Assembly: GCA_002315995.1 (NCBI GenBank)
Contig: DCHN01000064.1
Span: forward strand, 16,979 to 29,652
Length of the DNA stretch: 12,674 nt
Source of the DNA: Bacteroidales bacterium UBA1751
GTDB taxonomy: Bacteria > Bacteroidota > Bacteroidia > Bacteroidales > UBA932
Direction: 5' to 3'
Shown one piece after another: positions 7,433 to 12,674 of this stretch. Both the position numbers and the translations under genes were made by a program. The notes beneath the pieces are model-generated. The model saw nothing but the letters and a program-made list of their open reading frames with translations. It did no database searches and was not told where the DNA came from. Position 1 is the first letter of the stretch; every line of letters begins with the position of its first letter.

Positions 7433-7440
7433 TACTTTTG
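7433..7440 (+). promoter_or_regulatory. Bacteroidales -7 promoter element for the permease
   Basis: TACTTTTG exactly fits the Bacteroidales -7 consensus TAnnTTTG and lies 25 nt before the permease ATG. No matching -33 TTTG is seen at 19-21 nt upstream, where the hairpin arm sits, so the promoter may be weak or need an activator. Confidence 0.55.
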
Positions 7441-7464
7441 CAAAGACTTTAAAGATTTTCTGAA

Positions 7465-9225
7465 ATGGATGCTCTTTCATGGCAGGCCTGGTACACCATA
7501 GCCGTAGTGGTTGTTCTGTTCCTGGCAATGATATTTACGAAGATACGCAGCGATGCCGCATTCCTGCTGGCTGTTGCGGCCCTATATATTCCCGGGGTTC
7601 TTGATGTTAAAGCCGCATTCGGTGGAATTGCCTCTGAGACTGTACTGGTGGTTGGGGCAATGTTCTGCGTTATTGCCGGGCTGACATACTCAGGTGTTCT
7701 CAATTGGGTTGTCAAACACCTTATGGGTGTTCCGAAGAGCCTCTCCGTGGCCATAGTGCGAATAATGGTCCCTGTGGCTGCTCTGAGTTCTGTTATGAGC
7801 AACGCCACAGTTGTAGCGCTCTTTGTAAATGTGGTGAAACTCTGGTCGAAGCGACTTGGGGTTGCTCCTTCAAAGCTTCTCATTCCTTTGAGCTATGCAT
7901 CTGGAATGGGTGGAATATGTACACTTATAGGTACCCCTCCAAACCTTATTATTTCAGGAATGTATGCCAAGTCGAGCGGCGTGCAGATGGGTCTCTTTGC
8001 TCCTTTAATCTGCGGTCTGTTCTGCCTTGCAGTTGGAATCCTGAGTCTGCTGGCAATGCAGAAGCTCCTTCCTGTGAGAAAATCTCCAATAGATAATGTG
8101 AGCGAGGAGGATTTCACTACCGAACTTACGGTGCCATCTGACAATCAGTATGTTGGAATGACCCTTTCTCAGATGTATGATTCCATTGGCTTCATGTGGA
8201 AGAGCACTCCTGGAGTAACTGAGGCCATGGGAGTCACTGGAACTGCTGAAACCCCGGGAACTACTGAAACCCCGGGAGCGCCTGGAACAGGTAGGGTTTG
8301 GGGCGAAGCCCCAATAGAAATTTCAGAGGGCGTCATCAGACGCCTAGCGGAGGGCGCGAACCCGTCGTCGCGCGCACCAAGACCTAGGGTTCGGTATAGC
8401 CCGGGAGCGCCTGGAACAGGTAGGGTTTGGGGCGAAGCCCCAATAGAAATTATAGCAGTCAGGCGTTTTGACAACGATGTTGTACATCCGGTTGAAAAAG
8501 ATGAGTTTATTATGGGAGGCGATAGGGTGCTAGTGGGAGGCTCTGTTTCAAAGATAAACAGATTCGCCCACATGACAGGTTTCAAGAACAATGTGCTTGA
8601 AGCAGCAATTGACTGCAGCGATTCCGCCCCTGCAAGTGGTTGGAAAAAGGTGGCCTCTTCGCTTGTGCTTGTTGCGGCCCTCACACTCTCGGCTTTGAAT
8701 ATTCTCACGCTTCTTGAATCGTGTGTCATTGCTGCCGTTGCAATGCTGATTCTAAGGTGTTGCACTGCAGGCAAGGCGGTGAACTCCATAAACTGGGAGA
8801 TTCTCATCATCTTTTCAGGGAGTATGGCAATAGGTCATGCATTTGAGCAGACAGGGGTGGCGCAGGCTATGGCCAACGGCATTCTGGAGGTTTGCGGAAG
8901 CAATCCGTATGTGGTGCTTACCGCTATCTGCCTGGTAGGCACGTTTGTAACGGAGTTCATTTCAAATACTGCGGCAGCGGCAATGTTCTATCCAATTGCA
9001 ATGAGTGCGGCGGTGGCAACGGGGGCTAATCCGGTTACCTTCTGTATAGCGCTCATGATATCGGTTTCGTCAAGCTTTGCAACTCCAATTGGTTCGCCTA
9101 CCCACATGCTGGTTTACACGCCGGGCGGATACAAGTTCTCCGATTTTGCACTCATAGGTATTCCTATGAATATTATAATTCTGGCGGCCAACATCTTCAT
9201 TACCACGTTGGTTTATCCATTATAA
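7465..9225 (+). CDS. SLC13/DASS-family anion permease with in-frame repeat insertion in its RCK_C-like domain
   Basis: 586 aa, inner-membrane secondary transporter. The first half (1-205) and second half (about 395-586) are hydrophobic multi-helix segments. Each has a family signature: S112-N-A-T with a later GTPPNLI (156-162), and S500-N-T-A with TPIGSPTHMLVYTPGGY (540-556). Between them is a cytosolic RCK_C (TrkA-C)-type domain: ELTVPSDNQYVGMTL (220-234) and, later, IIAVRRFDNDVVHPV plus GGDRVLVGG (329-359). Residues about 248-328 are an extra low-complexity, Pro/Gly-rich segment containing PGAPGTGRVWGEAPIEI twice. It falls inside the RCK_C-like domain and looks like a repeat-element insertion that kept the frame; no stop or frameshift is present. 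Substrates of relatives include dicarboxylates, sulfate and other anions; which applies is unknown. Probably its own transcription unit. Confidence 0.88.
   Translation: MDALSWQAWYTIAVVVVLFLAMIFTKIRSDAAFLLAVAALYIPGVLDVKAAFGGIASETVLVVGAMFCVIAGLTYSGVLNWVVKHLMGVPKSLSVAIVRIMVPVAALSSVMSNATVVALFVNVVKLWSKRLGVAPSKLLIPLSYASGMGGICTLIGTPPNLIISGMYAKSSGVQMGLFAPLICGLFCLAVGILSLLAMQKLLPVRKSPIDNVSEEDFTTELTVPSDNQYVGMTLSQMYDSIGFMWKSTPGVTEAMGVTGTAETPGTTETPGAPGTGRVWGEAPIEISEGVIRRLAEGANPSSRAPRPRVRYSPGAPGTGRVWGEAPIEIIAVRRFDNDVVHPVEKDEFIMGGDRVLVGGSVSKINRFAHMTGFKNNVLEAAIDCSDSAPASGWKKVASSLVLVAALTLSALNILTLLESCVIAAVAMLILRCCTAGKAVNSINWEILIIFSGSMAIGHAFEQTGVAQAMANGILEVCGSNPYVVLTAICLVGTFVTEFISNTAAAAMFYPIAMSAAVATGANPVTFCIALMISVSSSFATPIGSPTHMLVYTPGGYKFSDFALIGIPMNIIILAANIFITTLVYPL
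8239..8274 (+). repeat. Two tandem 18-bp units in the permease insertion
   Basis: GGAACTGCTGAAACCCCG is followed directly by the same 18-mer with one change (G to A), encoding GTAETP-GTTETP. A looser GVTE/GVTG periodicity continues upstream to about 8208. The 6-codon period keeps the frame. The tract abuts the first 52-bp direct repeat. Confidence 0.85.
8271..8322 (+). repeat. 52-bp direct repeat, copy 1, inside the permease gene
   Basis: Identical over all 52 bases to 8400-8451. It includes a 7-bp hairpin, TTGGGGC-GAA-GCCCCAA (8298-8314). The spacing of 129 nt is exactly 43 codons, so both copies are read in the same frame and give PGAPGTGRVWGEAPIEI. Confidence 0.92.
8323..8399 (+). repeat. 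GC-rich palindromic spacer between the 52-bp repeats
   Basis: This 77-nt block holds the inverted repeats GGCGTC-ATCA-GACGCC (8329-8344) and GAACCC...GGGTTC (8358-8392), so the whole 8271-8451 block is rich in hairpins. The encoded stretch is arginine- and proline-rich, unlike the rest of the permease. It looks like mobile or noncoding-derived DNA that has become coding. Confidence 0.65.
8400..8451 (+). repeat. 52-bp direct repeat, copy 2, inside the permease gene
   Basis: Second exact copy of 8271-8322, with the same TTGGGGC-GAA-GCCCCAA hairpin (8427-8443). Normal RCK_C-like sequence (IIAVRRF) resumes right at its end, which marks the downstream edge of the insertion. Confidence 0.92.
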
Positions 9226-9248
9226 TAGCGCGCTCTCACAGGCGGCCG

Positions 9249-9280
9249 TTTGCAGTTTTTGGCTTATTTGTTTAACTTTA
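9249..9280 (+). promoter_or_regulatory. Bacteroidales-type promoter for glpF
   Basis: TTTG at 9249-9252 (-33 element), a 20-nt spacer, then TAACTTTA at 9273-9280, one mismatch from the -7 consensus TAnnTTTG. This predicts a start near 9287, about 20 nt before the glpF ATG at 9306. Confidence 0.5.
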
Positions 9281-9305
9281 CAAGTTGAACATTAATTGTA
9301 GAGTT

Positions 9306-10037
9306 ATGGCGCTATTTACAAAATGCATCTTCGAGTTCATAGGAACTCTTGTCCTTATCCTACTTGGCGATGGCGTTTGCGCCTGCACTTCTCTTGAAAA
9401 ATCGAAAGGCAAAGGAGCCGGTTGGGTGGTTATTACCCTTGCGTGGGGATTTGCTGTAATGTGTGGTGTCTTCATTTCAGGACCATATTCAGGGGCGCAT
9501 CTAAACCCCGCAGTCACTTTGGGCTTTGCAATAACAGGGCAGTTCCCGTGGTCCGACGTATTGGCTTATATAGTTGCTCAGATGCTGGGAGGTTTTGCCG
9601 GAGCAGCTTTGGTTTATATCTTCTATAAAGACCATTACGATGCTACACCAGACCCGGACACCAAACTCGGTACATTTTGTACAATGCCGGCAATTGCCCA
9701 CAAGGGGAGGAACTTCTTCTGTGAGTTTGTGGGTACATTCCTGCTGGTATTCATCATTCTAACCTTTACAACTGAGGAGAATACTCCTACTGTTGGGGTT
9801 GGAGATCTTGGAGCGCTTCCTGTAACCATGCTCATTATGGCAATTGGTATGTCTCTTGGAGGTACAACAGGATATGCAATTAATCCTGCAAGAGATTTTG
9901 GTCCTCGCTGCTGGCACGCCTTAGCTCCTATGAAGAATAAGCGTGAGAGCGGCTGGTCGTACAGCTGGATCCCGGTGCTGGCACCTATGGCCGGCGCGGC
10001 AGTTGCGGCACTCTGCTTTGTGCTCCTTTACAAATGA
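9306..10037 (+). CDS. glpF: Glycerol uptake facilitator (MIP/aquaglyceroporin family)
   Basis: 243 aa, six-helix inner-membrane channel for passive glycerol entry. Both pore motifs are intact: N67-P68-A69 in SGAHLNPAVTLGF, and N193-P194-A195-R196-D197 in GYAINPARDFGPR. The aspartate right after the second NPAR is the usual mark of glycerol facilitators as opposed to water-selective aquaporins. Length fits the family. The ATG at 9306 was chosen over an in-frame TTG at 9285, which would add only seven polar residues and would start at or before the predicted transcription start. The gene is followed 76 nt later by glycerol kinase, giving the classic capture pair in which phosphorylation traps the glycerol. 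A hairpin with a T-run lies between them, so glpK expression may be attenuated or partly separate. Confidence 0.93.
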   Translation: MALFTKCIFEFIGTLVLILLGDGVCACTSLEKSKGKGAGWVVITLAWGFAVMCGVFISGPYSGAHLNPAVTLGFAITGQFPWSDVLAYIVAQMLGGFAGAALVYIFYKDHYDATPDPDTKLGTFCTMPAIAHKGRNFFCEFVGTFLLVFIILTFTTEENTPTVGVGDLGALPVTMLIMAIGMSLGGTTGYAINPARDFGPRCWHALAPMKNKRESGWSYSWIPVLAPMAGAAVAALCFVLLYK

Positions 10038-10043
10038 TTACTT

Positions 10044-10081
10044 GCTCCGCTTTCATTCAATTATGAATCCGGGGCTTTTTT
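10044..10081 (+). terminator. Intrinsic-terminator-like hairpin between glpF and glpK
   Basis: GCTCCG (10044-10049) pairs with CGGGGC (10070-10075) with one G-U pair. The loop contains a second small stem, ATTCA/TGAAT. Six T follow directly (10076-10081). It starts 6 nt after the glpF stop, so it could terminate or attenuate read-through into glpK. Confidence 0.6.
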
Positions 10082-10113
10082 AGGGCGGTCATACGTTCAA
10101 AAATTTTAAAAGT

Positions 10114-11601
10114 ATGAAAAATCACGTTCTTGCGCTGGATCAGGGTACCAGCAGTTCCAGAGCCATAGTTTTTGACCACGAAGGTCAGATGGTATCCGTG
10201 TCTCAAAAGGAGTTCACCCAGTATTTCCCTAAACCGGGGTGGGTTGAGCATGACCCTAATGAGATTCTATCGTCAGTGTATGAGGTTATGGCAGGGTCGG
10301 TTGCAAAGGCGGGCCTTTCCAATAAGGATATAGTTGCTGTGGGCATTACCAATCAGCGTGAGACCACAATTGTGTGGGATGTGCGCACCGGAAAGCCTGT
10401 TTACAACGCAATAGTTTGGCAGGACAGGAGAACCGCCGATTATTGCGATGCCCTCAAGGAGCAGGGGCTCACCGATGAGATTCGCAGCAAGACAGGTCTC
10501 ATTATTGATGCCTATTTCAGCGGTACGAAGGTGAAGTGGATTCTTGACAATATCCCTGGCGCTATGAAGGCTGCAAAGGATGGTTTCCTGCGTTTCGGTA
10601 CGGTTGATTCGTGGTTGGTTTGGAATCTTACCGATGGTAAGCAGCATGTTACGGATGTTACCAACGCTTCCCGTACAATGCTTTTCAATATAAATACTCT
10701 GGAGTGGGACAAGGAGCTTCTGGCTCTTTTCGGAATTCCGGAGTCAATGATGCCTCAGGTTCGTTCATGCTCGGAGATATACGGGTGGACAGAGAGGCTT
10801 GGAGGAATTGTACCAGTATCTGGAATGGCCGGTGACCAGCAGGCCGCTCTCTTCGGGCAGATGTGTATTGAGCCTGGTTCTGTTAAGAATACATACGGTA
10901 CGGGCTGCTTCCTTCTGATGAATACCGGTGAGAAACCTGTTCTCTCTGCAAACAATTTGCTTACTACAATTGCCTGCCAGATAGGTGGCAAGACAACATA
11001 CGCTCTTGAGGGAAGTGTCTTTGTTGCCGGCTCTGTTGTAAAGTGGCTCAGGGATGGGCTTGGAATAATCAAGAATAGTTCGGATATCAGGGCTCTGGCT
11101 GCTTCCGTGCCAGATAATGGTGGGGTCTATTTTGTGCCGGCACTTACGGGCCTTGGAGCTCCATATTGGAATCCGCACGCTACAGGTACCATTACTGGAA
11201 TTACCCGGGGAACCGTTGCCGGCCATATTGGTCGTGCGGCAGTTGAGGGCATTGCCTTCCAGACAATGGATATAGTTGCTGCCATGGAGAGGGATGCTGG
11301 AGTTGCTCTGGCTGAGTTGAAGGTCGATGGTGGTGCTTGCGTAGATGATCTTATGATGCAGTTCCAGGCAGATGTTCTTTCCACTAAGGTTATCAGACCG
11401 GTAATCACTGAGACTACTGCCTTGGGTGCCGCATATCTTGCGGGTCTTGCCGTGGGCTTCTGGAAAGATATAAACCAGATACGAAGCCAGTGGAAGAGCG
11501 AGAGAGTCTTCACTCCTCAAACAAACAAAACAGCCCTCGATTACGCTGCTGCGGCAAAGGAGGGCTGGCTAAAGACTGTTGCCAAAACTGTGCTGAACTA
11601 G
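10114..11601 (+). CDS. glpK: Glycerol kinase
   Basis: 495 aa, full length for the FGGY family. It catalyses ATP + glycerol to sn-glycerol 3-phosphate in the cytosol. Motifs in order: D9-QGTSSSR (phosphate loop 1), PGWVEHDP (41-48), GITNQRETT (77-85, with glycerol-binding R82 and E83), W102-Q-D, Y134, GMAGDQQAALFGQ (237-249, catalytic base D241), TYGTGCF (260-266, ATP site), GLGAPYW (346-352) and DGGACVDDLMMQFQAD (405-420). All residues expected for catalysis are present. The ATG at 10114 lies in AT-rich DNA without a clear ribosome-binding site, normal for Bacteroidales. The last 37 nt of the gene start a tandem repeat that continues past the stop. No glycerol-3-phosphate dehydrogenase gene is in the window, so the next step must be encoded elsewhere. 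Confidence 0.97.
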   Translation: MKNHVLALDQGTSSSRAIVFDHEGQMVSVSQKEFTQYFPKPGWVEHDPNEILSSVYEVMAGSVAKAGLSNKDIVAVGITNQRETTIVWDVRTGKPVYNAIVWQDRRTADYCDALKEQGLTDEIRSKTGLIIDAYFSGTKVKWILDNIPGAMKAAKDGFLRFGTVDSWLVWNLTDGKQHVTDVTNASRTMLFNINTLEWDKELLALFGIPESMMPQVRSCSEIYGWTERLGGIVPVSGMAGDQQAALFGQMCIEPGSVKNTYGTGCFLLMNTGEKPVLSANNLLTTIACQIGGKTTYALEGSVFVAGSVVKWLRDGLGIIKNSSDIRALAASVPDNGGVYFVPALTGLGAPYWNPHATGTITGITRGTVAGHIGRAAVEGIAFQTMDIVAAMERDAGVALAELKVDGGACVDDLMMQFQADVLSTKVIRPVITETTALGAAYLAGLAVGFWKDINQIRSQWKSERVFTPQTNKTALDYAAAAKEGWLKTVAKTVLN

Positions 11602-11702
11602 AGGTCCGAACTGGCTAAAGACTGTTGCCAAAACTGCGCTGAACTGGAAGTGCGAACTGGCTAAAGACTGTTGCCAAAACTGCGCTGAACTGGAAGTCCG
11701 AA
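11565..11702 (+). repeat. 46-bp tandem repeat, three units, beginning in the glpK 3' end
   Basis: Units at 11565-11610, 11611-11656 and 11657-11702 start CTGGCTAAAGACTGTTGCCA and differ at only a few positions. Unit 1 includes the glpK stop TAG; in units 2 and 3 the same place reads TGG. Since 46 is not a multiple of 3, the frame shifts by one per unit. The copies fill the gap between glpK and the convergent gene, and no other terminator is seen there. Confidence 0.92.
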
Positions 11703-11715
11703 CTGGAAGATTGAA

Positions 11716-12228
11716 CTAGAAGTTCACTGCTATTCCGGCACCTGAAGATGCAGGTGTGAGGGTTACTGCATAGTTCCTGCTTGAGTTGTATGTCAATGGA
11801 ACCTTCTTGATTCTTGAGTTTCCTGATATCCACATGATGATACCAGGTATCAATACAACAGCTCCACCAATTGCGCAAACTGTTCCAATTGTTCCCTCAG
11901 CCAATGTCTCGCCGGCTGAATCTGAATTGATACCGCTGATTACTCCTATAAGGCCGAATGTTGTGAAGGCGCCGCCAACTATTGTACAGGTGATACCTGC
12001 TGTCTTGAGGCCTCTTCCTTTTTTGTATTGGCTGTAGAGGTCACTTCCAAGGGTGCTCTGCAACTGCGATTTTTCAAGAGCCTGTCCGTTCAGGTAGAAA
12101 GTTCCGTGAGAATATGAGAGCCCTGAGCCGGTTGAGGCAGCGGTTGCTGATTCTGATGTTGTGTTGTACTGTGCTGATGCTGAACAAACTATCAGCATGA
12201 GTGTGAATAATAAAATGATCTGTTTCAT
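11716..12228 (-). CDS. Uncharacterised small secreted/membrane protein with two transmembrane segments
   Basis: 170 aa from the ATG at 12228. The frame is open to 12312, but the upstream residues lie in a structured leader and would mask a good signal peptide, so they are excluded. Residues 1-20 are a signal peptide ending S-A-S-A-Q, a likely signal peptidase I site (no lipid cysteine). The mature start is Ser/Thr-rich, then comes a stretch with FYLNGQALEKSQLQ, and two hydrophobic helices at about 77-100 and 114-136, each with glycine repeats. The C-terminus is short and polar (NSRIKKVPLTY, then Ala/Gly/Ser). The two-helix hairpin suggests an inner-membrane protein with both ends on the same side. 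I do not recognise the family. It is convergent with glpK and has its own promoter-like element about 165 nt upstream. Confidence 0.78.
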   Translation of the reverse strand: MKQIILLFTLMLIVCSASAQYNTTSESATAASTGSGLSYSHGTFYLNGQALEKSQLQSTLGSDLYSQYKKGRGLKTAGITCTIVGGAFTTFGLIGVISGINSDSAGETLAEGTIGTVCAIGGAVVLIPGIIMWISGNSRIKKVPLTYNSSRNYAVTLTPASSGAGIAVNF

Positions 12229-12390
12229 GCTATTAAAAATTTTTGAGAATGAAATTTTTTCAAAAATTTTGTAAGAGTCTGAGAGCCGTTCCGCTCCGCT
12301 GCACTCTCGCATAAATTTTTAATATTCGCCTTGGGCGAAATGAAAAATTTCATGCTCGGTTTCATGTGAATGAATGTTATTAGAAAGAGG
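12229..12390 (-). promoter_or_regulatory. Long structured 5' leader of the 170-aa protein gene
   Basis: About 160 nt lie between the predicted transcription start and the ATG. They contain small inverted repeats: TTCGCC-TTG-GGCGAA (about 12328-12342), ATGAAA-AA-TTTCAT (about 12339-12352) and GAGAG...CTCTC flanking a GC-rich block (about 12281-12308), plus repeated AAATTTTT runs. No known riboswitch class is recognised. Confidence 0.4.
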
Positions 12391-12393
12391 GTG

Positions 12394-12401
12394 CAAAGTT
12401 A
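12394..12401 (-). promoter_or_regulatory. Bacteroidales -7 promoter element for the 170-aa protein gene
   Basis: On the minus strand the sequence reads TAACTTTG, an exact match to TAnnTTTG, followed by CACC. No TTTG is found at 19-21 nt upstream, so the -33 element is weak or absent. Confidence 0.6.
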
Positions 12402-12567
12402 CTGCTATTTTTCTATTTTATGTTATCCAAAAATTACCGATTGTTATCAATTATGAAATTTAATGCTTAGCAGAGTATTGTCATCTTGGTGTTGGAGTTG
12501 TTAGGATGTGGGGGACTCAATTCTGCAATTTATTCAAATGGCAAACCGGCATGAGCGGATGAATGCA
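12402..12567. other. Noncoding stretch upstream of the right-edge repeats
   Basis: AT-rich on the left, with no ORF, tRNA-like structure or other recognisable element seen on either strand. Confidence 0.5.
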
Positions 12568-12674
12568 AGGATTTGAGGATTTGAGGATTTGATGCTGAGA
12601 AGATTTGATGCTGAGAGGCTATGAGGCTCTAAGGATTAGGATGTGAGGCTGTGAGGCTATGAGTCGAGAGGATT
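12568..12674. repeat. Degenerate short tandem repeats at the right edge
   Basis: Built from related 8-16 bp words: AGGATTTG three times in a row, GATTTGATGCTGAGA twice, then variants of GAGGCTATGAG/GAGGCTGTGAG. Stop codons occur in every minus-strand frame, so it is not coding there. It may continue past the window. Confidence 0.85.

Noticed and set aside
8208..8451. CRISPR-like array
   Set aside because: There are only two long repeats with one 77-nt spacer, within an intact coding frame and without cas genes.
8169..8810. 213-codon minus-strand ORF opposite the permease
   Set aside because: It mirrors the repeat insertion and the transporter codons, has no signal, motif or start context, and is a shadow of the well-supported permease.
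10765..11520. 251-codon minus-strand ORF opposite glpK
   Set aside because: The plus strand encodes an unmistakable glycerol kinase; the antisense translation shows no domain features.
11602..11712. Alternative C-terminal coding extension of glpK
   Set aside because: A shifted frame stays open through the tandem units, but the glpK frame ends at TAG 11599-11601 and the family length is already complete.

Overview
The window looks like a chromosome segment of a gut- or oral-type Bacteroidales (Prevotella/Bacteroides/Muribaculaceae-like). Reasons: several lipoproteins with short signal peptides and a lipid cysteine followed by acidic residues, fimbrillin-like and BACON-type domains, Bacteroidales-style -7 promoter elements (TAnnTTTG), almost no Shine-Dalgarno sequences, and AT-rich intergenic DNA. 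Placement to genus is not possible from sequence reading alone.

Layout. (1) Positions 1-4607, minus strand: a surface-protein cluster built as two tandem units. Each unit is a tiny leaderless protein (44 or 46 aa) followed at once by a fimbrillin-like lipoprotein. The first lipoprotein is a 1322-aa modular protein: fimbrillin-like N-terminus, three related repeat modules, two Ig-like domains, a fibronectin-like domain, and a C-terminal tyrosine-phosphatase-type domain with an intact CX5R loop. The second lipoprotein runs off the left edge. (2) 4608-5029: AT-rich divergent intergenic region with a hairpin and a G8 tract. (3) 5030-7383, plus strand: a two-gene operon of a class-C-beta-lactamase-fold serine hydrolase lipoprotein and a BACON-GH18 (chitinase-like) lipoprotein. 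(4) 7384-7464: a perfect 17-bp hairpin and a promoter. (5) 7465-9225: an SLC13/DASS-type anion permease whose cytosolic domain carries an in-frame repeat insertion. (6) 9306-11601: glycerol facilitator (glpF) and glycerol kinase (glpK), with an intrinsic-terminator-like hairpin between them. (7) 11565-11702: 46-bp tandem repeats that copy the 3' end of glpK. (8) 11716-12228, minus strand: a small secreted or membrane protein of unknown function with a long structured leader. (9) The right edge is noncoding, simple degenerate repeats.

Functional reading. The left half is cell-envelope and surface biology: adhesin-like display proteins, a surface phosphatase, and glycan- and ester/amide-acting lipoproteins. 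The right half is uptake and first-step metabolism: an anion (probably dicarboxylate-like) permease, and glycerol entry followed by phosphorylation. The strongest leads are the repeated small-protein/fimbrillin-lipoprotein unit, the fimbrillin-phosphatase fusion, and the repeat insertion tolerated inside the permease.
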